Program-made: the position numbers and the translations under genes
In this document: positions 38,219-47,500 of the stretch, piece after piece
Layout: every line of letters begins with the position of its first letter
How positions within the stretch are numbered: the first letter of the stretch is position 1
Origin: Bacteroidetes bacterium ADurb.Bin217
GTDB lineage: Bacteria; Bacteroidota; Bacteroidia; Bacteroidales; UBA1715
Length of the DNA: 64,000 nucleotides
Assembly: GCA_002069975.1 (NCBI GenBank)
Contig: MWCJ01000004.1
Span: 21,402-85,401 of the forward strand
Direction: 5' to 3'
The notes under the pieces: generated by a model
Databases searched by the model: none
The model's input: the letters and a program-made list of their open reading frames with translations, nothing else
Told to the model about the DNA's origin: nothing

Positions 38219-38677
38219 TCAATGTTTCTTTTTTACCAATACATTTCGTCGAAATTTTAGAACCTCTTGCTTGTGTTGGTTGTATGCAATTGTTTCTACA
38301 TACACAATTCCTCGGTCGGGTTTTGATTTCGATTCGGTGGTTTTAAGAACGATGGTTTTGGCATAAATGGTATCGTTTATAAATACCGGATTTAGGTGCT
38401 CAATTTGTTCGTATCCTAAATTTGCTATGGCTTTGCCACTAATGTCGGGTACGGTAATGCCTACTGCCAAACTAAATACTAATGTGCCTACTACTAATAT
38501 TTTCCCATGTTGGTTTTGTGCAGCATAGTCTAAATTGGTATGCACCGGGTGATGATTCATAGTAAGCAAGCTAAATAAGTTATTGTCGCTTTCGAAAATA
38601 GTTTTAGATAGGGTGTGTTCTATAATTTCGCCTTGCGAAAAATCTTCGAAATAATTGCCGAATTTACTTTGAGCCAT
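38219..38677 (-). CDS. MaoC-like enoyl-CoA hydratase (mesaconyl-CoA hydratase type)
   Basis: 152 residues, single hot-dog domain: FGNYFEDFSQGEIIEHTLSKTI, then LTMNHHPVHTNLDYA, the hydratase motif region in the form found in mesaconyl-CoA hydratases, then VVGTLVFSLAVGITV and VFINDTIYAKTIV. It hydrates an enoyl-CoA ester, and the CitE-like product of the next gene could act on the same intermediate. Its start overlaps the end of the upstream cupin gene by 14 bases. Confidence 0.82.
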   Translation of the reverse strand: MAQSKFGNYFEDFSQGEIIEHTLSKTIFESDNNLFSLLTMNHHPVHTNLDYAAQNQHGKILVVGTLVFSLAVGITVPDISGKAIANLGYEQIEHLNPVFINDTIYAKTIVLKTTESKSKPDRGIVYVETIAYNQHKQEVLKFRRNVLVKKKH

Positions 38678-39098
38678 TTGTGTGAGTTTTAATATAAGTC
38701 ATAAAATCTTCGTATTTGCGAATATAATCGGCTTCGTTGTATGTATGCGATGCAAGTACCAAACAAATTGCTCCCGACGAAAAACCTTTTTCGGCAGCCC
38801 ATATTCCAGGAGGTATATGTAATCCAAAATTTGGTCGATTCAGAGTTACGGTACGTTTTGTTGTTCCGTCGTCTAAATCAATTTCGAACGCACCGGAAGC
38901 AGCAATTAAAAACTGGTGACATTCTCTGTGAGCATGAGCACCACGCGATTCTCCACCTGGAATGTCGTACAAATAAAAAATTCGTTGTATGTCAAAAGGT
39001 ATTTCTCTATTGCCATGTACAGGGGTAATATTACCGGCTCTGTTATGAATTTTTGGAAGTTCTATTACCGAACAATCATATACTGTTATGCGTTTCAT
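38664..39098 (-). CDS. FdtA/QdtA-type sugar 3,4-ketoisomerase (cupin), canonical copy
   Basis: 144 residues of the WxcM/FdtA cupin family: VIELPKIHNRAGNITPVHGNREIPFDIQRIFYLYDIPGGESRGAHAHRECHQFLIAASGAFEID covers the double-stranded beta-helix entry. The RGAHAH motif (52-57) holds the paired active-site histidines, followed by NFGLHIPPGIWA. FdtA-like enzymes isomerise dTDP-4-keto-6-deoxyglucose before 3-amination. No aminotransferase or rmlAB is in this operon, so the partner enzymes would be elsewhere, or the substrate differs. Overlaps the paralogous upstream gene by 4 bases (ATGA). Confidence 0.82.
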   Translation of the reverse strand: MKRITVYDCSVIELPKIHNRAGNITPVHGNREIPFDIQRIFYLYDIPGGESRGAHAHRECHQFLIAASGAFEIDLDDGTTKRTVTLNRPNFGLHIPPGIWAAEKGFSSGAICLVLASHTYNEADYIRKYEDFMTYIKTHTNGSK

Positions 39099-39505
39099 AT
39101 ACCTGAAGTTTGTTTTAAAAAATCATCGTACTTGCGAATATACAAATCTTCGGAATACGGTGCCGACGAAAGAATGAGACATAATGAATTTGTTGAAAAA
39201 TTTTCGAGTGAACGCCATATCATAGGTGGTACATACAATCCGTAATAGGAACGATTGAGAGAAATTGTTTTTGTTTCTTTACCGTTGTTTATCACCACAT
39301 CAAAACTTCCCGAAAGAGCAATAATACATTCGTGTAAATTGGTATATGCATGTCCTCCGCGAGTTTGCCCACCGGGGACATCATATATCCAATAGGTACG
39401 TTCTACCGCAAAGGGTATATGCTTGCCGCCTTCTATAAACGACAGATTACCTCGTGGGTCTTGTATTTTGGGTAAATCTATGAGTTTACATTCAGTTATT
39501 TCCAT
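39095..39505 (-). CDS. FdtA-like cupin, variant copy (HAY in place of HAH)
   Basis: 136 residues from the ATG at 39505 (MEITECKLIDLPKIQDPRGN). The frame extends 13 codons upstream into the previous gene, but this ATG aligns with the paralogue start. It closely parallels the downstream cupin (YDVPGGQTRGGHAYTNLHECIIALSGSFDVV ... YGLYVPPMIW) but has Tyr54 where the second active-site His lies in RGAHAH. It could be an isomerase of different regiochemistry, a subunit of a heteromer, or inactive. Tandem FdtA-like genes suggest a keto-deoxysugar pathway with two related steps. Confidence 0.78.
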   Translation of the reverse strand: MEITECKLIDLPKIQDPRGNLSFIEGGKHIPFAVERTYWIYDVPGGQTRGGHAYTNLHECIIALSGSFDVVINNGKETKTISLNRSYYGLYVPPMIWRSLENFSTNSLCLILSSAPYSEDLYIRKYDDFLKQTSGI

Positions 39506-40202
39506 TATCTTCAGGTTTTTCATGTTTTCTAAATACATAAACAAGTCCGTATTCTTCGGCTTGTTTTCGTTTTTCTGCTGCCGGTAAATGAGCGAAAGTT
39601 TGTTCTACTTCATTCCAAATAGATAGAATTATATCATCGGCTTTTTGACGCAATTCTTGTACATATTCAAACGCACGTTCGTTTTTCGATTGTATAAAAC
39701 TATTGGAACGATATGCGTTTACATATTTATCGTATTGTATTTTTACCATAGCTATGCGTGGATTTACCATTGGGTTTCCCCCTTGTTGTACCCGTGCTTC
39801 TTCGCCGTCAATTAATTTTTTACCCCATGCTATTATTTCATCATCAGTGGTAAGTGGAGGCAATTTTTTCGTGAATTTTTCTAAGCCGTAAAACGAACGG
39901 GCATCGGCAGGCATTTCGTCGCGTGCTATAGCCATATTGAGCACTTGAATAAAGTGCGAAATGTACATTTTAGCACGTTTTTGTAGAGAATTATAATTCG
40001 AATTTTTTTCTACCGATTGTGAATAATCGGCTCGTTGGTAGTTTATGCCTGTTTTGAAAGTAGGGAGAAAAAACTTGGCATTTTGCAGTACTTTGTATGA
40101 ATATGCTATATCATCGGGGTGCATACTCATAGTTTTATTTATAGCATTGGTTAGAGCTCGTATACGAGCAGCATCGGTATTTGGTAATCTTCGGTATGGC
40201 AT
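39492..40202 (-). CDS. Conserved-looking hypothetical protein, mostly helical
   Basis: 236 residues without signal peptide or membrane helix. Starts MPYRRLPNTDAARIRALTNAI; a middle part, AKMYISHFIQVLNMAIARDEMPADARSFYGLE, and a C-terminal helix, NERAFEYVQELRQKADDIILSIWNEVEQTFAHLPAAEKRKQAEEYG, end in a charged tail. I do not recognise a family. First gene of the long minus-strand operon, overlapping the next by 14 bases. The region before it carries nested inverted repeats. Confidence 0.65.
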   Translation of the reverse strand: MPYRRLPNTDAARIRALTNAINKTMSMHPDDIAYSYKVLQNAKFFLPTFKTGINYQRADYSQSVEKNSNYNSLQKRAKMYISHFIQVLNMAIARDEMPADARSFYGLEKFTKKLPPLTTDDEIIAWGKKLIDGEEARVQQGGNPMVNPRIAMVKIQYDKYVNAYRSNSFIQSKNERAFEYVQELRQKADDIILSIWNEVEQTFAHLPAAEKRKQAEEYGLVYVFRKHEKPEDNGNN

Positions 40203-40215
40203 AATAGGTTTATTA

Positions 40216-40303
40216 GCGAATAATACAATAGTAAATAAAAACTACTATTCGCATAGAGGTATATATGCGAATGTCTACAAATATAGAAAAGAATATTATT
40301 CGC
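40216..40303 (-). promoter_or_regulatory. Nested inverted repeats around a probable promoter
   Basis: On the plus strand, outer arms GCGAATAATA (40216-40225) and TATTATTCGC (40294-40303) match perfectly over 10 bp. Inner arms ATTCGCATA (40247-40255) and TATGCGAAT (40264-40272) match perfectly over 9 bp. A minus-strand -7 box TATATTTG (40285-40278) lies between the right-hand arms, so the inner palindrome covers the transcription start. Four GCGAAT half-sites thus surround the promoter of the long operon starting at 40202. Either a repressor array or an RNA structure is possible. Confidence 0.55.
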
Positions 40304-40359
40304 AGTTTGTGTTTTTTACGAAAGTTATAAACCGGTAGTGTTAATAATAGTGATATGTT

Positions 40360-42021
40360 TTATAGTAAAACTAATACTAAAATTTGAGCCATTAAAATGC
40401 GTAAAAACATAGTGAGGGGATATACTGTGGCATACGCTGTAGACTGAGCTTGAACAGGTGCAACAGAATTAGCAAATTCTAAGGCGGGGGGGTCGGTCAT
40501 AGAGCCTGCTAACACACCGCAAATAGTAAGGTAGTTGATTTTCATAATCCGTGCAATTATTCCAACTATAAGTATTGGAACAAAGGTAATAATAGCTCCA
40601 TACAACATCCACATATATCCACCCGATAGTATTGATTCCCAAAAATGGGCTCCGGAACCCAAACCTACACAGCTTAAAAACAATACAATTCCAAGTTCGC
40701 GAATAAATAAATTTGTTCCGGGAGTCATATAAAAATCAAAAGATCCAATTCGTCCAAAATGCCCTAAAAGTAAAGCTATAATTAAAGGACCTCCTGCCAA
40801 TCCTAATTTTGCGGGAGCGGGTAATCCGGGGATAAAAAATGGAATGCTTCCAACGATAATTCCTAAACATATTCCTACAAACAGTGGTATGAGATTAGGG
40901 TGCGAAAGTGATTTTTGCGAATTTCCTAAATATTTGGTTACGGTATCTATAGAATTTCTGTCGGCAACCACACGAACCGTATCGCCAAATTCTACGGTAG
41001 TTTCGCTGGTTGGCAATATTTCGTTTCCTGCTCTGAATATGCGAGTAATATTAGCCGGATATTGTTCCGATATTCCTATTTCTTGCAATGTTTTTCCTGC
41101 AATTTTTCTATTGGTTACCAGCACATGGCGCATGGTTAAATTGCCGGTTATTTCTATTCTGCCGGTTTTGTGCACGGTTCCTATTTTTATTTCCAATGCA
41201 GCATATTTATCTTCGGTTGATACACCATACAAAATATCGCCTTGCTCAATAGTAGTGTTATTCGATGGGATTATAAAATCACCATTTCTGCGTAATCGCG
41301 AAATTACAAATTCTGAATCTACCGATGCTCTAACAAATTCTATTGTTTTTCCTAAAATAAGTGGATTTTTAACTTCTACATGAATAGAATGCATAGCGCC
41401 GTTTAATCCGGTTAACTCTTTTTGATATGTTTCTACTTCGTGTGGTATTGAAATGCGATACATTTTTTTTAGTAAAAGCATTACTAATATAATACCCAAT
41501 ATGCCAAACGGATATGCAACTGCATATGCCATACCGGCAACAGGAGCAAGTTCTGCCCCATTAGGTATTTGGTAGGAAATTACTGTTTGTGCAGCTCCTA
41601 AACTAGGTGTATTTGTAACCGACCCACTTAGTATTCCGGCAATTACTTCAATATCGAGATTGAAAATGAATTTGAGAGAAAGAGCAAGTAAAAAACCTAG
41701 TAATACAATTGACGAAGCTAGTACATTAATAGTTATACCATTGTTTCGAAACGAAGCTATAAAGCGTGGCCCAATATCAATACCTATAGAATATACAAAT
41801 AGGATAAGTCCAAATTCTTTTATAAAGTGTAATACATCATGTTGAACATGAGCACCTAAATGTCCGGCAATAATTCCGGTAAATAATACCCCTGCAATCC
41901 CTAATTTAATGTTGAAAATTTTTATTTTTCCCAATAATATACCTGTTATACTTATAATTGCGAGTATTACAAGCGATCCGGCTGTTGTTTCTTTTGTAAA
42001 TAATTGTAGTATATCTTCCAT
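40360..42021 (-). CDS. AspT/YidE-type transporter with two TrkA-C domains
   Basis: 553 residues. Two hydrophobic blocks (about 1-185 and 375-553) with repeated AspT features (LGIAGVLFTGIIAGHLGAHV, GILSGSVTNTPSLGAAQ, and later GGPLIIALLLGHFGRIG, GVLAGSMTDPPALEFAN) flank two cytosolic TrkA-C domains (about 205-285 and 290-370). The family includes aspartate:alanine exchangers and putative transporters; substrate unknown. It stands alone, with 129 bases upstream to the next gene on the same strand. Confidence 0.85.
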   Translation of the reverse strand: MEDILQLFTKETTAGSLVILAIISITGILLGKIKIFNIKLGIAGVLFTGIIAGHLGAHVQHDVLHFIKEFGLILFVYSIGIDIGPRFIASFRNNGITINVLASSIVLLGFLLALSLKFIFNLDIEVIAGILSGSVTNTPSLGAAQTVISYQIPNGAELAPVAGMAYAVAYPFGILGIILVMLLLKKMYRISIPHEVETYQKELTGLNGAMHSIHVEVKNPLILGKTIEFVRASVDSEFVISRLRRNGDFIIPSNNTTIEQGDILYGVSTEDKYAALEIKIGTVHKTGRIEITGNLTMRHVLVTNRKIAGKTLQEIGISEQYPANITRIFRAGNEILPTSETTVEFGDTVRVVADRNSIDTVTKYLGNSQKSLSHPNLIPLFVGICLGIIVGSIPFFIPGLPAPAKLGLAGGPLIIALLLGHFGRIGSFDFYMTPGTNLFIRELGIVLFLSCVGLGSGAHFWESILSGGYMWMLYGAIITFVPILIVGIIARIMKINYLTICGVLAGSMTDPPALEFANSVAPVQAQSTAYATVYPLTMFLRILMAQILVLVLL

Positions 42022-42151
42022 GTGTCCACCATTTTTTTTGACGAAACAAATGTATATATTTCAGTATAGATAACTCTACATTTTTTTGATTTTTTGACTA
42101 AGTTGAAAAATTGATTTTGTGATGTGTATTTGTACCACTCATAGGTGGTTT

Positions 42152-43054
42152 TTATCGGTTTATATACAAAATATAAACTCCTACAAGAACACCTGCCAAT
42201 AAAAATGCTTTAGTTTTACCATTGTGTTCTTTAAAAATAATAACTCCCGATAGAAAAGAAATAATAACTCCGCTTCTTCGAATTATTGATACTACTGATA
42301 TTAATGCTCCCGGAATGCTTAATGCATAAAAATAAAAAAAATCTGCTAATACTAAAAATACGCCTATAAGCGGAATAGTCCATCGCCATGAGAACGCATC
42401 GGTTTTTGTTCGGTTAGGATACCATACAAGTAAAACAAACGGAATCATAAGTAAAAATTGATATACCGAAAACCATGCTTGAATTTCCATTTTGTGTATG
42501 CCACAGGTTGCAAGTAAATATTTATCGTATAATGCACTTATAGACCCAAGTATAGTTCCTGCAAATATGCATGCTATCCAAATATTATTTCTAAAATGAA
42601 TTCCTTCTTTTCGGCCTGCCAATGAATATGCATATAAACAGGCTATAATAAGTACTACGCCTCCCCATTGCATTACACTGAGAGTTTCGCCTAATATAAA
42701 AATTGCACCTAAAAGTGTCCACATAGGACCCGATGACCGAATAGGGCTTACTATAGAAATAGGTAAATGCTTAAGAGCAAAAAAAGAAAATACCCACGAG
42801 GCTTGTACAATACAACTTTTTAAAAATATAAGAAATTGAACTTTACTACCTGAAAATGGAACAAAAAATATAGTTTGTTCTACAACATTCGGATACCATG
42901 TAGATAAAATAATGCCGGGAATAAAAAATAATAAAGAAGTGCCCGATGAAATAAGCATTACCGGTAATACCGCATTATGGGTAAGCGATAATTTTTTAAA
43001 TACATCGTAAATACCAAGAAATACGGCCGAAAAAATTACAATTACAACCCACAT
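42152..43054 (-). CDS. DMT-superfamily (EamA-type) permease
   Basis: 300 residues with ten hydrophobic segments in two five-helix repeats; the first repeat ends PIRSSGPMWTLLGAIFILGETLSVMQWGGVVLIIACLYAYSL and the second repeats the pattern near FLSGVIIFKEHNGKTKAFLLAGVLVGVYILY. Substrate cannot be predicted. It follows the Kazal lipoprotein gene by 2 bases, forming a three-gene set with the glycosyltransferase. Confidence 0.82.
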   Translation of the reverse strand: MWVVIVIFSAVFLGIYDVFKKLSLTHNAVLPVMLISSGTSLLFFIPGIILSTWYPNVVEQTIFFVPFSGSKVQFLIFLKSCIVQASWVFSFFALKHLPISIVSPIRSSGPMWTLLGAIFILGETLSVMQWGGVVLIIACLYAYSLAGRKEGIHFRNNIWIACIFAGTILGSISALYDKYLLATCGIHKMEIQAWFSVYQFLLMIPFVLLVWYPNRTKTDAFSWRWTIPLIGVFLVLADFFYFYALSIPGALISVVSIIRRSGVIISFLSGVIIFKEHNGKTKAFLLAGVLVGVYILYINR

Positions 43055-43056
43055 AG

Positions 43057-43275
43057 TTATTTACAAGCTCCTTGAGTATAGTGTGTTATTCCATTGCACT
43101 GAGCTTCGCAGGCATTTCCGTATGTTTTATTATTGCATCCGCATACCGGATTGTATTCGTAGGTACATATACAATTTGTAGATTGTTTTTCAATACATGC
43201 ACTCGACTTGCAACTTGAAAAGGCAATTATGCTAAACAGTATTAAGTACGCACAACTTTTGAAATACTTTTCCAT
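43057..43275 (-). CDS. Small lipoprotein with a Kazal-type domain
   Basis: 72 residues. Lipoprotein signal (MEKYFKSCAYLILFSIIAFSSC, lipidated Cys22) is followed by a spacer and a Kazal-like module: CICTYEYNPVCGC, NNKTYGNACEAQC and a final GAC, giving the bacterial Kazal cysteine spacing with the PVCGCNNKTYGNAC core. Kazal domains inhibit serine proteases, so a surface-anchored inhibitor is the straightforward reading, but activity is unproven and some bacterial copies may have other roles. Its first 34 bases overlap the end of the glycosyltransferase gene. Confidence 0.85.
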   Translation of the reverse strand: MEKYFKSCAYLILFSIIAFSSCKSSACIEKQSTNCICTYEYNPVCGCNNKTYGNACEAQCNGITHYTQGACK

Positions 43276-44369
43276 AACAATTCTGCTGTTTTATCCCACG
43301 AATATTTTTGTTTTTGAATATTCGAATACTCTTGTAATTTATGATATAATTCTTTGTCTTGAACAATTTTTTTCATAGCAACTGCTATAGATTCTATATG
43401 AAGTGGGTCGCAATAAAGTGCTGCATTTCCTGCAACTTCGGGCATAGATGTGCAACGTGAAGTAATAACCGGCACATTGCAAGCAAATGCTTCGAGTATT
43501 GGTATGCCAAACCCTTCGAATAATGGAACATATGTCATAGCATATGCAGCTCCTGTTAGCAAAGCTAATTGATTGTTGGGTACACGTCCGGTAAAAATGA
43601 TATCGTTTTTATAGGCATTGGTATCGTATGCTTTTTGTATCGATTTTGATAAAAACATAGCTTCACCAACAATTACTAAAGTTACATCCGATTGTGTTTG
43701 CTTTTTAAACAATTCATATGCTGCCAACAATCGTTCAATATTTTTACGAGGATGCAATGAGCCTACATAAATAAAATAATCGGTATTGCGTGTATATGTT
43801 TTTTTTACAATTGTTTTTTGTGTTTCGGTAAGTGGTTCAAATTCGCTGCTTACACCATTATATATTACATCTACGTGTTCAGGTACAATAGAATATGTAG
43901 AACAAATGTCTTGTTTAGAAAATTCCGAAACAGTTGCTATGCGTGTAGCTTTGCGAGCATAGAGCGGGAAAAATTTTTTATAATACCAACGAACTAAAGA
44001 GGGAACATGTTCGGGATTGTGTTCGAAATTTAAATCGTGAATTACATTTACAGTTGGAATAGAAAGATGTGGTGGTAAAAACCCATCGGTAGAAATAAAT
44101 ATATCGGCAGGAATATTCTTTAATACACGCGGTAATTGAATATGAAACCAAAACCACCAAAGTAACGGATGGCGAGCCGGGAATGGAACTACTATAGGGA
44201 CTACATTGGTAGAAAATATAAATTCCGGTTCGTACATGCGATCAAACAAAAGATAAAATGTATGTTCAGGATGATTTTTGCATATACGTTGAATTGTTTC
44301 AAAGGTAAATCTGCCAATACCTTCTAACTTGTTTGCAACTAAAAACCGTACATGTATTGCTATATTCAT
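43242..44369 (-). CDS. GT4-family glycosyltransferase
   Basis: 375 residues from the ATG at 44369 (MNIAIHVRFLVANKLEGIGRF). The frame opens 23 codons earlier, but that extension is Phe/Lys-rich and unlike the family. The GT-B fold shows the acceptor half with ADIFISTDGFLPPHL and VNVIHDLNFEH, and the donor half with YFIYVGSLHPRKNIERLLAAYELF and VPLFEGFGIPILEAFACNVPVITS (the E-x7-E motif). Members build O-antigen or exopolysaccharide. Followed by the overlapping Kazal lipoprotein gene and a DMT permease. Confidence 0.88.
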   Translation of the reverse strand: MNIAIHVRFLVANKLEGIGRFTFETIQRICKNHPEHTFYLLFDRMYEPEFIFSTNVVPIVVPFPARHPLLWWFWFHIQLPRVLKNIPADIFISTDGFLPPHLSIPTVNVIHDLNFEHNPEHVPSLVRWYYKKFFPLYARKATRIATVSEFSKQDICSTYSIVPEHVDVIYNGVSSEFEPLTETQKTIVKKTYTRNTDYFIYVGSLHPRKNIERLLAAYELFKKQTQSDVTLVIVGEAMFLSKSIQKAYDTNAYKNDIIFTGRVPNNQLALLTGAAYAMTYVPLFEGFGIPILEAFACNVPVITSRCTSMPEVAGNAALYCDPLHIESIAVAMKKIVQDKELYHKLQEYSNIQKQKYSWDKTAELLWKSISKVVRT

Positions 44370-44515
44370 TTGTGTGAATTTAAAATCTAAGTTTTTAAAC
44401 TTGTATACAAAGAAAAACAAAAAACATTCATGAATCATTGTTTATTTAAAATTTCTTGAAATTTACTTTTATTATTTTTTGCGTAAAAACCCTCATAGTA
44501 TTGCAACTTTTTTTG

Positions 44516-44523
44516 TATGTTTG
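44516..44523 (+). promoter_or_regulatory. -7 box of the GH8 gene
   Basis: TATGTTTG fits TAnnTTTG and lies 53 bases before the start codon at 44577. No -33 TTTG occurs at 19-21 bases, so the assignment rests on this box and position only. Confidence 0.35.
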
Positions 44524-44576
44524 TAGTCTTAACATAAAATCCAAAAATTGAATACTCATTTGAAAATCTATTAGAT

Positions 44577-47500
44577 ATGAAAATTCAAAAAATTCGCATG
44601 TACATACTTAGTAGTATTGTATGTGTTGTTGCATCGTGTACACTGAGTTTCTCTCAAAACTATCCGTTCCCTAATAATTATCTGTATCCGTATGGGAATA
44701 TTTATACGGGAACCGATGTGCAATCAAAAATTCAAGGATTGTACAACGCTTGGAAAACTACCTACTATGTTGAAGGTGCCATGACGGGTGGTTTGCAGAG
44801 TGGAAATCCTGCCGCACGTATTTTATACAAAAAGTCAGGATTTGATGGTAGCGAAACAGTGTCGGAAGGTATTGGATATGGAATGCTGGCAGCAGTGTAT
44901 ATGGACAATGCGAATAATAATACACAGTCAATGTTTAACCGATTGTGGACATTTTACAAAGGTAATATGAATTCACACGGCTTAATGAACAGCAAAGTGG
45001 TAGGGTTTACCGCAGAAGTTGCATCTGGAACAGAAAATTCATACAGTAATACCAGTGCCGATATAGATGTAGCCCAAGCTCTCCTAATGGCTCATAAGCA
45101 ATGGGGAAGTACCGGGGCTGTAAATTATATTACCGAAGCTCGTGCTTTAATCGACAGTATATATGTGCATGAAGTAGATGCTAACAAGTTATTGAAACCA
45201 AATGATGGATTTAATGGATATGCAAACCCTTCGAATTATATCACACATGCAATAGATTTGTTTGGAAAAGTAGAAGTTGTAGAAGGGTGGCAAGCTACAA
45301 ATAGATGGAATGCGGTAGTTAGTGCATGTTATTCACTCATGAAAACATCGCGAAATGCAACTACAGGATTAGTTCCCGATTGGTGCGAAACGCCTTCGGG
45401 TAATTCTATCAGCGGAATTGTTGACGATACATATCAATCATACTTTTTGTATGATGCTATTCGCATACCTTGGCGTATGGCACAAGCGTATGCATGGTAC
45501 GGGCATATTGACGCCAAAGATGTTGCTTCAAAAATAACCATGTGGGCTCAAGTAAATTATAGCAATCCTTCAACTATATGGGATGGATATTTGTTAAATG
45601 GTGACGTATATAATAACCCTACCGGCAATGCTGCCTTTTCTGGCTATGGAACCCAACATAATCCTTGTTTTTCGGGTGGTTTAAGTATAGGTGCTATGGT
45701 CGATAATTCATTGAGCTCATACATGGCAAAATGTTGGAATGTTGGTAGTGCAACCGATAATTTTGGCGATTATTATACCCATTCTACACAATTATTGTAT
45801 ATGCTTACCCTATCGGGCAATATGCCTAATTTGTTTGAAATGAAACCCATACCAACTTCTGCCGAAACCAATGAAAACGGTAATGTAGTATATGTTGATT
45901 TTAGCAAACCATTATCTCCTACTACTTCTACAACCGGATGGACGGTGATAACATTTGCAGATGAAACAGATTTTTCAGCATCACTTATGAGCATTTCTTC
46001 TCTATCAGTATCAGACAAACGAGTTGCAATACAATTAACTGCTGAAATTCCAGAACCTCTTATTAAAATTTCATATTATGGAACAACTATTAAATCAAGT
46101 GAAGACAATTTTACAGCAAATGCAATTAGTGATTATGTAGTAGTCAATAAAATTACAAGCTTTGAACCATATCCTATATTGCGATACGCGAACATATCGG
46201 GTACAATCATACAAATCCAATGGAATAAAGAAATTAAGGAGTCTTCTATAAATGGTGGGTTTTCGGTTAAAATTAACGGAACTGAAGTAACCGTAGGAAC
46301 ACCTACCTTAGATCCTTTAAATGCAACGATTATAAATATTCCATTAACAGGAACAATAATTAACTCGAATTCTGATGTTGTAACAGTGAGTTTTGCAGGT
46401 GGTTCAATCACCGGACTTACTAGCACCAAAACTGCACAAGCTTTTATCGATGCACCGGTTCAATTGCCATATTGTTGTAGTACTAGTTGCTACACAATTA
46501 CAAATTTTGATGATACGAAAAATGTTACATTTTATTCATGGATTACCGGAGTATGGAATTCAGCAGGAATAGATCCTATACATAATGCAAATATAGTAGG
46601 GTACTTCAATGGTGATAATGTAACAGCGTACATTATGACAAAAGCTGCGGTATCTGCAGCAAATAAAGCTGCATTTGGCACTGCGTTAGCCGAGCCAGGA
46701 GCTCGATTCAAAGCAAAAATGTATGCAAAATCAGGAACATTTGCTGCCGGAGAACAAATCAAAATAGTATTTGCTCACGCAGCATTAGCTGATGCTGGTT
46801 CATATTATGACCCCAATCAAGTAGAGTTATTAGTTACACCTCCGTCATTCGACGCTTGGTTCGAAATTGACATACCCTTGAAAGGAGTTGTTGACAATAC
46901 CTACGATTTTATTCTAATGACTGGGTCGAATGTAAATAAAACCGGAAATAAAACCAATGCTGAATTTTATATAGATGATATGCAAATTTGCGAAGCTTTG
47001 CCGCAATACATCTATGTTTCAAGTATGACAAGGTATGACGGAGCCGCTATTGAAGTTCGTTTTTCTTCGGCTATGAATGTGCCTACAAATACTGATGAAA
47101 TAGTAGTTATGGTAAATGGCACGCCTGTACCTGTTTCTTCAATTTCTTCAAAACAAGGTGATGCTACGATTTTGGTATTGAATCTTGCTACACCAATTAC
47201 TAGCCCACAGGCTCAAATTACGGTGAGTGGTGGTAATTCATCGGGGCTTGTGAGTGCCAACAATACGCAAATTGAATTGTTTACTTCAAAATCGGTTGCT
47301 AATCTTATAGGCATCCATGCTGTACAAGGGTGGCGCGATACCTTTAATTCTACTACCGATAATCTTACAAACGCTATAAGTGTAGGGACAGCATGGGCAA
47401 CTCCGGCACCACAAGAAATTACGAGTGGTGATGGCATATATAGAATTGTTGGAAATGGTGCCGTTACATGGTCTTCTATTGATGTTACTACCTGGAATAA

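Noticed and set aside
42134..42154. Hairpin ACCAC/GTGGT with T-run between the transporter genes
   Set aside because: The T-run is on the plus strand, where no gene ends; on the coding strand it is not a terminator, and the stem is only 5 bp.
44370..44438. 23-codon extension of the GT4 glycosyltransferase
   Set aside because: Phe/Lys-rich sequence not resembling a signal or the family start; MNIAIHVRF at 44369 is the natural GT-B beginning.
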